Assembly: GCA_946535695.1 (NCBI GenBank)
Contig: CAMNDS010000024.1
Span: 1 to 9,490 of the forward strand
Direction of reading: 5' to 3'
Origin: an uncultured Clostridia bacterium
GTDB taxonomy: Bacteria; Bacillota; Clostridia; Oscillospirales; Acutalibacteraceae
Length of the DNA: 9,490 nucleotides
The stretch's first letter is position 1, and every line of letters starts with the position of its first letter. Below, in pieces: positions 5,197-9,490 of the stretch. Made by a program: the position numbers and the translations under genes. Under the pieces are notes generated by a model. The model was not told the DNA's origin. It worked only from the letters and a program-made list of their open reading frames with translations, and ran no database searches.

Positions 5197-5465
5197 TAAT
5201 TTGTACTAATAATTGAATCATCAAAAATTATTTCTTCTGTTCCATTATCGTCTAATATAGCCGCACAAATGTCCCCAACCAACCAATCTTCACAACCAGA
5301 AAAACAAAAAAGAAAATTATTAAAATCTTTTAATGTGACAATATCGTTTTTATAATCAACATCGACAACAACAAAACTTTTCGTATATTGTTTATGCGGT
5401 TTATAGAATGCAATCCCACAAATACAAATTGAAAAAATAAGGATAAAAGCAACTATTTTTTTCAT
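5178..5465 (-). CDS. Small membrane-anchored or exported protein, 95 aa
   Basis: Start at 5465 with GGAGG (5474-5478) 8 nt upstream. Residues 1-21 are a signal peptide or anchor (two lysines, then VAFILIFSICICGIAF). The cysteines at 14 and 16 lack the residues of a standard lipobox, so a lipoprotein is unlikely. The outer part contains VVVDVDYKNDIVTLKDFN (about 32-49), then a GCEDWLVGDICAAILDDNGT block (57-76) and DDSI. I recall this FxGCEDWxxGD...MxDNxTexIxDDxI pattern from small secreted or phage-encoded proteins of gut Firmicutes, of unknown function. The four-cysteine content of the outer domain could allow disulfides. It is a single unit with its own promoter and terminator. Confidence 0.9.
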   Translation of the reverse strand: MKKIVAFILIFSICICGIAFYKPHKQYTKSFVVVDVDYKNDIVTLKDFNNFLFCFSGCEDWLVGDICAAILDDNGTEEIIFDDSIISTNYCGWVY

Positions 5466-5502
5466 TTTTAAATCCTCCAGAAAATAATATTTTTTTTATT
5501 TC

Positions 5503-5530
5503 ATTATAACATTAAAAATTAATTTGTCAA
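5503..5530 (-). promoter_or_regulatory. Sigma70-type promoter of the 95-aa gene
   Basis: Minus-strand TTGACA (5525-5530), 16-bp spacer, perfect TATAAT (5503-5508). Confidence 0.83.
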
Positions 5531-5559
5531 TACCTGTTTTTTATTTTTTTATTTTTACT

Positions 5560-5573
5560 CATTTTTTAAAATG
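5560..5573. repeat. CATTTT-NN-AAAATG palindrome, single copy
   Basis: Copy with central TT between the 58-aa gene terminator and the 95-aa gene promoter. A half-copy with a degraded left arm lies near 5590-5604. Confidence 0.88.
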
Positions 5574-5611
5574 AATATAAAAACAAAAAATAATTTTTAA
5601 AAATGAAAAAA

Positions 5612-5647
5612 TAATAATAAAAAAAGAGCAAAGCTTTTCAGCCTTGC
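5612..5647 (-). terminator. Intrinsic terminator with a GAAA tetraloop
   Basis: On the minus strand GCAAGGCT (5640-5647) pairs with AGCTTTGC (5628-5635), with one G-U wobble, around a GAAA loop of the GNRA class. The TGA stop (5638-5640) spans loop and stem. A U-rich run follows. Confidence 0.88.
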
Positions 5648-5814
5648 TTTTTTCCTTCTTCAACTATAAAAGTTCTAAAGCCATTTCCTACAATAGAAAA
5701 GCGGATATATTCAACATCAATTCCAGAGTTCACCCAATTATTTTTTATTTCTCTATCTGTAGTAATTTCTTTTGTGGCTGTGTTTTTATAATACCAAGTA
5801 TTTTTTTTATTCAT
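5638..5814 (-). CDS. Small hypothetical protein, 58 aa
   Basis: This gene is easily missed because of its length. Start at 5814 with GGAGG (5824-5828) 9 nt upstream, a promoter at 5848-5875 with perfect TTGACA and TATAAT, and a tetraloop terminator over its TGA stop. The protein reads MNKKNTWYYKNTATKEITTD at the start, with a middle VNSGIDVEYIRFSIVGNGF (about residues 28-46) and a basic end, EEGKKQG. It looks like a small beta-rich soluble protein; no domain is recognised. The full set of signals, identical in style to the neighbouring units, makes it a confident gene despite its size. Confidence 0.85.
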   Translation of the reverse strand: MNKKNTWYYKNTATKEITTDREIKNNWVNSGIDVEYIRFSIVGNGFRTFIVEEGKKQG

Positions 5815-5847
5815 TGTTTTAAACCTCCAAATTTAAAATCTAATTGT

Positions 5848-5875
5848 ATTATATCAGATATTTTTTCCTTGTCAA
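5848..5875 (-). promoter_or_regulatory. Sigma70-type promoter of the 58-aa gene
   Basis: Minus-strand TTGACA (5870-5875), 16-bp spacer, perfect TATAAT (5848-5853), preceded by an A-tract with AAAAAAGTATTGACA. Confidence 0.84.
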
Positions 5876-5899
5876 TACTTTTTTAAAAAATAAAAATAG

Positions 5900-6120
5900 A
5901 AAATTGAATTTTAAAAATGAAAATCAAAAATCAAAATTAATTTTCAAAAATGAAAAACAAAAATTGAAAATGAAAACAAAAAATCCATTTTCAAAAATGA
6001 AAACCTTCAGCCGTTTCATTTTCCAAAATGAAAATCAAAAATCAAAATCAGAAAAGGAAAATCAAATTTAAAAATGAAAAACAAAAATGAAAATCAAAAA
6101 TTGAATTTTAAAAATGAAAA
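5900..6120. repeat. Duplicated A-rich blocks
   Basis: Two exact 24-bp direct repeats are present: 5900-5923 equals 6097-6120, and 5914-5937 equals 6025-6048. Between them are reiterated AAAATGAAAATCAAAAATC-like words. Two intact palindromes (5986-5999, centre CA; 6017-6030, centre CC; 31 bp apart) are embedded. The pattern suggests local duplication or slippage of palindrome-containing DNA. Confidence 0.8.
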
Positions 6121-6153
6121 AAGAAAATCGAAAACGAAAACCGAAATTAAAAA

Positions 6154-6285
6154 TACAAATACATTTACAAATACACTTACATTTACAAATACATATACAA
6201 ATACATTTACATATACATTTACAAATACACTTACATATACAAAAACATTTACAACCACAAGAACAAATACATTTACAAGAACATT
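6154..6285. repeat. Hexanucleotide array, consensus TACANN, 22 units
   Basis: Twenty-two 6-bp units run in one register. The first fifteen all begin TACA (TACATT, TACAAA, TACACT, TACATA), and the last seven are more diverged (AACATT, CACAAG and so on). The plus strand is almost free of G. In frame it would give Thr-rich repeats on one strand and Val-rich repeats on the other, but no start signals support translation. Confidence 0.88.
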
Positions 6286-6388
6286 TTTACAGCAGAAACA
6301 AAAACACGAACGAATAAATAATAAAATAAATAAAAGGAAAGAAAGCAAAGAAAAAACATTTTTCAAAATTAATATATATATTTTTTTT

Positions 6389-6496
6389 CATTTTTTAAAA
6401 TGTTTTTTATATATTTTTCATTTTTTAAAATCAAAAAATTTTTAATTTTAATTTCAAATCATTTTTTAAAATAATATTTTTTCATTTTTAAAAATT
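6389..6496. repeat. Palindrome cluster, one intact and three degenerate
   Basis: Intact copy at 6389-6402 (centre TT). Copies with a decayed right arm start at 6419, 6460 and 6483. Spacings are 30, 41 and 23 bp; the first two are the same preferred values seen among intact copies elsewhere. Confidence 0.7.
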
Positions 6497-6595
6497 TTTT
6501 ATTTAAAAAAAATTTTTTTGAAAAATGAAAAAAATGTGTTTATCTGGGCAATTTTGGAAAAGTCCCTAATGCTATGTGTGTATGTCTTTTTTCAT

Positions 6596-6683
6596 CATTT
6601 TTTAAAATGAAACTTTTTCGTAACTTTTCATTTTTAAAAACGAAAAAATTTCAAATTTTCAAAATTTTTCATTTTTCAAAATG
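6596..6683. repeat. Palindrome cluster, two intact and one degenerate
   Basis: Intact copies at 6596-6609 (centre TT) and 6670-6683 (TC). A one-mismatch copy at 6629-6642 ends ACG instead of ATG. Spacings are 33 and 41 bp. Confidence 0.85.
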
Positions 6684-6750
6684 AATTTTTTTCGCCCCGG
6701 CAAAAATTTAAAAAATTTGTAATATGCTTAAACATGAGGACGAAAGGTGC

Positions 6751-6791
6751 GATTACAAAGTGGCAACAAAAAGTTACAAATAGTTACAAAT
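6751..6791. repeat. GTTACAAA direct repeats, left copy
   Basis: GATTACAAAG at 6751-6760, then two tandem AGTTACAAAT units (6772-6781, 6782-6791). Closely similar repeats occur at 8645-8770, on the other side of the amidoligase-like gene and its upstream region. Confidence 0.7.
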
Positions 6792-6802
6792 AAAAAAATC
6801 CT

Positions 6803-6816
6803 CATTTTTAAAAATG
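6803..6816. repeat. CATTTT-NN-AAAATG palindrome, extended
   Basis: Perfect copy (centre TA) whose symmetry extends outward to CTCATTTTTAAAAATGAG. It lies just beyond the terminator of the amidoligase-like gene. Confidence 0.88.
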
Positions 6817-6852
6817 AGAATTTTTCAGCGAAAAAATTTTGCGATTTTTTGA

Positions 6853-6883
6853 AAAAAAAATACCGCCCGGAGGCGGTACTTTT
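6853..6883. terminator. Strong bidirectional terminator
   Basis: A perfect 7-bp G/C-rich stem TACCGCC (6861-6867) / GGCGGTA (6872-6878) with a 4-nt loop. It is flanked by A9 on the left and T5 on the right, so it can terminate in both directions. For the minus-strand gene ending at 6897 the stem is followed by nine Us. Confidence 0.92.
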
Positions 6884-6896
6884 TAGGTTGAAAAGT

Positions 6897-7739
6897 TTAA
6901 AAATCGCGGAACAACTTTACAATCTGGCGGGCGGTCTTGTCAGCGGCCTTTTTCAATTCCGCTTTCTGTTCTTCCGTCAATCTGTCGCCACTCTCAAGCC
7001 CCAGCGCATACACTTTGACGCAGAATGTTTTGCATACTTTTTCCGTAACTTTACGACAGAAGTCTGCGCAGCGGCTATACTGTTCAGCATCACGGAAAAA
7101 CGCCCGGCGGAATTCCAAAGTATTTTCATGCTGCGTATTAATAAAATTAGTGTGCTCTGTCGGACTTGTGTGTGCTGTGATTGCCTGCGCCCAATAGCCA
7201 AAGCCCCGGCCAAAAATTTCTGTCGCCTTGTCATCATTCCGCTCTAACTCAAGGGACAGCGGCAAAAACAGAGAGTGGTAAAAACGGCGGATATAGTCCA
7301 TTGTGCGGGAATTAATCATTGTATCATGGCCCACGTGAAAATGCGTTCCGCAGGTGTTATCGATTGCAATATGCCGCTCGTCAAGTAGCCATTGAATCGA
7401 TGGAAGAAAAGCCTTGAGAGCGTTGGCGCCATTGTAAATAGGGCTTTTGAATTCCGCAAAAACAGTACTATCCGCTGTTGGAAGAAAACCAGCAACGCAA
7501 AGCTCAAGTCTTGCGTTAAAATCGGCTGCGGATGTTTCAAGCTCAACAGAATAAGTGAAACCGTTAGCTTTCATTTCGCCGATGCGGAGTGAATTTTCCG
7601 CAAAGTAACTCTCAAGGGAATGTGCGTGATATTCGCAAAGATATGCATTTCCACCACCACGGCGGCGAATCGGATATTTTTTCCATCCTCTATTATTGCA
7701 ATTGACGCACTGACAAATCGGATTTTTGTTGCTAGCCAT
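6897..7739 (-). CDS. Amidoligase-like enzyme with Cys/His-rich N-terminus, 280 aa
   Basis: Start at 7739 with AGAGGA about 8 nt upstream. Residues 9-40 form a probable metal site: Cys9, Cys11, Cys14, then Cys35, His38, His40. The rest matches, from memory, the glutamine-synthetase-fold amidoligase family (Amidoligase_2): VELE (65-68), DSTVFAEFKSPIYNG (90-104, with D90, E96, S99, P100), CGTHFHVGH (130-138) and LEFRRAFF (208-215). These acidic and histidine residues would bind metal/ATP in forming an amide or peptide bond; the substrate is unknown. The gene is much richer in G+C than every neighbour, pointing to a separate origin. It stands alone with its own promoter and terminator. A degraded or non-catalytic relative cannot be excluded. 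Confidence 0.85.
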   Translation of the reverse strand: MASNKNPICQCVNCNNRGWKKYPIRRRGGGNAYLCEYHAHSLESYFAENSLRIGEMKANGFTYSVELETSAADFNARLELCVAGFLPTADSTVFAEFKSPIYNGANALKAFLPSIQWLLDERHIAIDNTCGTHFHVGHDTMINSRTMDYIRRFYHSLFLPLSLELERNDDKATEIFGRGFGYWAQAITAHTSPTEHTNFINTQHENTLEFRRAFFRDAEQYSRCADFCRKVTEKVCKTFCVKVYALGLESGDRLTEEQKAELKKAADKTARQIVKLFRDF

Positions 7740-7792
7740 GATTTTTTCCTCTTTTCTTTTAAATTTGAATATAGGGTCTTGCCTTGAGTCAT

Positions 7793-7821
7793 ATAATAGT
7801 CCCCACTTTTTAAAAAGTCAA
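7793..7821 (-). promoter_or_regulatory. Promoter of the amidoligase-like gene, with a palindrome in its spacer
   Basis: Minus-strand TTGACT (7816-7821), 17-bp spacer, TATTAT (7793-7798). The palindrome ACTTTTTAAAAAGT (7805-7818) spans the spacer and half of the -35. A repressor bound there would block the promoter. The palindrome shares its core with the CATTTT family but has swapped outer bases. Confidence 0.72.
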
Positions 7822-7914
7822 ATTTTTTTAAAAAAAGTTATGATTTTATACTGTTTTCCTAAAAATTAATAACTTTTTAAACATGTTTTTTTCGCTGATT
7901 TTATCGCAATTTTT

Positions 7915-7969
7915 CATTTTTAAAAACGGCATAAAACTATAGCAAGATAAAAAATCATTTTAAAAAATG
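7915..7969. repeat. Pair of palindromes, one degenerate
   Basis: Intact copy at 7956-7969 (centre AA), followed directly by ACGG. A one-mismatch copy at 7915-7928 ends ACG. They are 41 bp apart. Confidence 0.8.
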
Positions 7970-8324
7970 ACGGAATATTCTAAAAAGAATAAGAATGTTA
8001 TATGTTTTTATCCTAAAAAGTTATGAAAACATGTAAAAACGGCACAATTTTTGGCCGTGGGGGGAATATCTCAAAAAAACAGCGGTTTTTTGTTGTATTG
8101 TGGGGAAAAAATTTTTCAAAAAATCGCCGTCAAAATAAACAAAATTTCATGAAAATTTTGCGTCTTTTTTGGGCATATTATACATGCTAAAAATATCGTG
8201 GAAAGAACCTAGTCATATTTTTATGACGGCACGGAAAGAACCTAGTCATATTTTTATGACTATATTGTGATTCAATCATTTTTCAAAATGACGGAAAAAT
8301 TATTGTCATTTTTCAAAATGACGG
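7968..8324. repeat. Dispersed TGACGG repeats
   Basis: TGACGG occurs at 7968-7973, 8224-8229, 8289-8294 and 8319-8324, and inverted at 8127-8132. Three of the direct copies form AAAATGACGGAA, fused to the right arm of a CATTTT palindrome. The word is seen only in this intergenic region. Confidence 0.65.
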
Positions 8325-8428
8325 AAAATTTTTGGCGGTTTTCTCATTTTTCAAAATGATAAAAAAAGTTATCATTTTTGAAAATGTTTCATTTCTGTTT
8401 TTTGGCTATATAGTCATATTTTTATGAC
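8200..8428. repeat. GTCATA hairpin repeats, iteron-like
   Basis: A 28-bp direct repeat occurs at 8200-8227 and 8233-8260 (period 33 bp). Each ends in the inverted repeat GTCATATTTTTATGAC. A third copy of only the 16-bp inverted repeat lies at 8413-8428. The period of about three helical turns is typical of iteron or operator arrays. Confidence 0.85.
8277..8386. repeat. Array of four CATTTT-NN-AAAATG palindromes
   Basis: Copies at 8277-8290, 8307-8320 and 8345-8358 (all centre TC) and 8373-8386 (TG), with spacings of 30, 38 and 28 bp. The first two lie in an exact 25-bp direct repeat (8276-8300, 8306-8330). Confidence 0.9.
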
Positions 8429-8447
8429 AAGATCGAAGTATCTTGCT

Positions 8448-8603
8448 ATTGTGTATATTGTACAATTGCTATATATTATTATATATGTTTTATTGTGTAT
8501 ATTGACGATAGTAGCACAACTTTTGAAGGATTCTTTGTAAACTTTTTTTTGTGCAATGTGCTGTAATATATTAATTTAAAAGTTGCCTAATATGTGCAAT
8601 GTG
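8448..8603. repeat. Two repeat pairs with matching 43-44 bp period
   Basis: ATTGTGTATATTG occurs at 8448-8460 and 8492-8504 (period 44). GTGCAATGTG occurs at 8551-8560 and 8594-8603 (period 43). The palindrome ATTGTACAAT is at 8457-8466. Confidence 0.7.
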
Positions 8604-8644
8604 AACAACTTTTGGCTTGTTAAACTTTTAACAATCTTTGAAAA

Positions 8645-8770
8645 AGTTACAAAATAGTTACAATTCTTTCAAAAGGTCAGATAATTGTAATTATTTGGTC
8701 AATAAATATGACAAAATAGTTACAAAAGGGGGCTATATTTCAGACAAAAGATTACAATTCGGTTACAAAA
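8645..8770. repeat. GTTACAA repeats, right copy
   Basis: AGTTACAAAATAGTTACAAT (8645-8664), then GTTACAAAA (from 8719), ATTACAATT (from 8751) and GTTACAAAA (from 8762). They lie upstream of the plus-strand promoter and mirror the repeats at 6751-6791. Confidence 0.72.
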
Positions 8771-8843
8771 TCATTTGTGGTTATTACATCCACCACATCA
8801 CTAACACCTTAAAATTATTTACAAAAAATTCACAATTAACATC

Positions 8844-8872
8844 TTGACAAACAAAAATAAAAATATTATAAT
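8844..8872 (+). promoter_or_regulatory. Perfect consensus plus-strand promoter
   Basis: TTGACA (8844-8849), exactly 17 bp, TATAAT (8867-8872). Transcription would start near 8879, giving a leader of about 250 nt before the ATG at 9129. It is the only strong plus-strand promoter noticed. Confidence 0.85.
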
Positions 8873-8888
8873 ATTATTAAATTTTTAT

Positions 8889-8980
8889 CATTTTTAAAAA
8901 TGAAAATATTCAGAAAAACTTGTATATATTCATAAAAAACATCATTTTTAAAAATGAAATTTTTATCGTTTTTCAAAATG
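8889..8980. repeat. Palindrome cluster in the leader
   Basis: Perfect copies at 8889-8902 and 8943-8956 (54 bp apart) and a one-mismatch copy at 8967-8980 (CG instead of CA at the left end). They lie downstream of the promoter start site, so they would be transcribed. Confidence 0.87.
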
Positions 8981-8982
8981 AG

Positions 8983-9047
8983 AATTTTTGAATATTTCCT
9001 TCCATTATAAGTATATATATTATTGAGGAAAGAAACATTCAAAAATT
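8983..9047. promoter_or_regulatory. Large imperfect dyad 1
   Basis: The left arm 8983-9010 pairs with 9020-9047 around position 9015, with most positions matching. Its outer part AATTTTTGAAT (8983-8993) is perfectly repeated inverted at 9037-9047. It shares the 21-bp segment 8994-9014 with dyad 2. It could be a DNA operator or, in the transcript, a long hairpin. Confidence 0.78.
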
Positions 9048-9110
9048 TTTGTACATTTCCTTCCATTATAAGTATTATTACTTATATAGGAACGATTTGT
9101 ACAAAAATTT
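9043..9110. promoter_or_regulatory. Large imperfect dyad 2, abutting the ribosome site
   Basis: AAATTTTTGTAC (9043-9054) is perfectly inverted at 9099-9110, and TATAAGTA at the inner end is also inverted. By my count 27 of 32 arm positions match. Its segment 9055-9075 is identical to 8994-9014, so the dyads are tandem with centres about 61 bp apart. It ends one base before the Shine-Dalgarno (9111-9118). Confidence 0.82.
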
Positions 9111-9128
9111 AGAAAGGACTTTAATTAA

Positions 9129-9490
9129 ATGAAAATTGATGCTGATATTATTCCAAAATTAAAAGCTGTAGTTAACCAAGAGTTGTCTTATAAAGAACTT
9201 TGTGAACAGACAGGACTTTCAATTAAATCTGGAAATTCAAAAATTGCCCAACTTAGAGATTTGGATATGTATTGCCAAATTGACAAAATTGAAGGAACAA
9301 CAAAATATATAATTTCTGAAGTTTATGATGAAGCCGTTTTGAGAGAATTAAATGGCAATGATAAATATCAAGCCGTTTTTGAAGCTTCAATGTGCCAGAT
9401 GTTTTTAGAAAATGGCGACAATCCTTTATATGTTTCTTATATGGATATGCTCAAAGGTTTCAATGAAGTTAATTATAATTTTTCTTTATT
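9129..9490 (+). CDS. Mobile-element hypothetical protein, N-terminal part (120 codons, runs off window)
   Basis: The start at 9129 has AGAAAGGA (9111-9118) 10 nt upstream. The reading frame stays open to the window end. The N-terminus (MKIDADIIPKLKAVVNQELS...) contains ELSYKELCEQTGLSIKSGNS (residues 18-37) followed by KIAQLRDLDMYCQIDKI. I recall this YKELC...GNSK..QL.dlery pattern at the start of uncharacterised proteins from Firmicutes phages and plasmids, where it looks like a small helix-turn-helix-type DNA-recognition domain. It is the only gene on the plus strand, under a perfect promoter and an elaborate leader with two dyads, as expected for a tightly controlled regulator or replication-related protein. 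The C-terminal function cannot be judged because the gene is cut. Confidence 0.85.
   Translation, partial: MKIDADIIPKLKAVVNQELSYKELCEQTGLSIKSGNSKIAQLRDLDMYCQIDKIEGTTKYIISEVYDEAVLRELNGNDKYQAVFEASMCQMFLENGDNPLYVSYMDMLKGFNEVNYNFSL

Larger units (their letters stand above)
5876..6896. other. Non-coding low-complexity region of about 1 kb
   Basis: No credible gene lies here. The stretch holds A-rich duplicated blocks (5900-6120), the TACANN hexamer array (6154-6285), eleven intact or degraded CATTTT palindromes, the GTTACAAA repeats (6751-6791), and the amidoligase-like gene's terminator (6861-6878). Long open frames in it are only the by-product of skewed composition. Confidence 0.75.
7740..9128. 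other. Long intergenic regulatory or origin-like region
   Basis: About 1.4 kb between divergent genes with no credible ORF. It holds the minus-strand promoter 7793-7821, TGACGG repeats, the GTCATA hairpin repeats, palindrome clusters, paired repeats at 43-44 bp spacing (8448-8603), GTTACAA repeats, the plus-strand promoter 8844-8872 and two large dyads. Density and variety of repeats suggest a replication or partition region, but no DnaA box was recognised. Confidence 0.6.

Noticed and set aside
6094..6366. Val/Phe-rich open frame on the minus strand over the same array
   Set aside because: Looks membrane-like only because the hexamer read backwards gives Val, Asn, Phe and Tyr. No start signals.
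6074..6445. Open frame rich in Asn, Thr and Phe on the plus strand
   Set aside because: It is a read-through of the TACANN array and A-rich repeats, without a ribosome site or promoter. The protein is pure low complexity.
6747..7247. Plus-strand ORF of 166 codons
   Set aside because: Lies antisense to the amidoligase-like gene, which has the better ribosome site, promoter, terminator and family motifs.
8638..8847. Plus-strand ORF of 69 codons upstream of promoter 8844
   Set aside because: Non-ATG start without a ribosome site, running through GTTACAA repeats, and followed immediately by the promoter of the next gene.
100..8956. CATTTT-NN-AAAATG palindromes as ordinary terminators
   Set aside because: The RNA stem would be A-U only and very short, with almost no loop, and real G/C-containing terminators are already present at each gene end.
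100..8956. Identification with the Listeria MogR operator (ATTTTT-WW-AAAAAT)
   Set aside because: The core is similar, but here the fixed outer C and G and the free centre define a different site, and no MogR-like gene is in view.
100..8956. CRISPR array or integron attC array
   Set aside because: The repeats are only 14 bp, without unique spacers of constant length. No attC-like core sites, cas genes or integrase were seen.

Overview
The window is extremely AT-rich bacterial DNA. It carries a run of small genes of the kind found in phages, plasmids and integrative elements of gut or rumen anaerobes. TGA serves as a stop codon in several genes, so the mycoplasma code is unlikely. Shine-Dalgarno (GGAGG-type) sites, sigma70-type promoters and U-tract terminators are all textbook. 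A low-GC anaerobe (Clostridia, or a spirochaete such as Treponema) fits, but the sequence alone does not settle the host. No integrase, capsid, relaxase or recognised replication gene is visible, so the element type is open.

Positions 1-5875 hold eleven small genes, plus one newly spotted 45-codon membrane-peptide ORF, all on the minus strand. With one exception they are single-gene transcription units. Each has TTGACA, 16-17 bp, a TATAAT-like box, a GGAGG-like ribosome site, a small ORF, and a terminator hairpin that often contains the stop codon. The exception is a three-gene operon at 1417-2206. Two of the small genes, at 2976-3113 and 5638-5814, are easily missed because of their size. 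Several proteins resemble conserved but functionally unassigned accessory proteins of mobile elements.

The most striking signal lies between the genes. The palindrome CATTTT-NN-AAAATG, with invariant 6-bp arms and a free central dinucleotide, occurs 33 times in intergenic DNA and in none of the called coding sequences. Neighbouring copies are often 30-31, 40-43 or 46-47 bp apart, which suggests helical phasing. It looks like a binding-site network or repeat family spread through the whole element.

Positions 5876-6896 are low-complexity, non-coding DNA with duplicated A-rich blocks and a 132-bp hexamer array (TACANN); a related TATCAN array lies at 2832-2897. Positions 6897-7739 (minus strand) encode a GC-richer protein resembling an amidoligase, with a Cys/His-rich N-terminus. 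It has its own promoter and a strong bidirectional terminator.

Positions 7740-9128 are a long regulatory or origin-like region with several direct repeat families, GTTACAA repeats, and a perfect plus-strand promoter at 8844-8872. From there a roughly 250-nt leader carries two tandem imperfect dyads of about 65 bp each. The second dyad ends right at the ribosome site of a plus-strand gene at 9129 that runs off the window.
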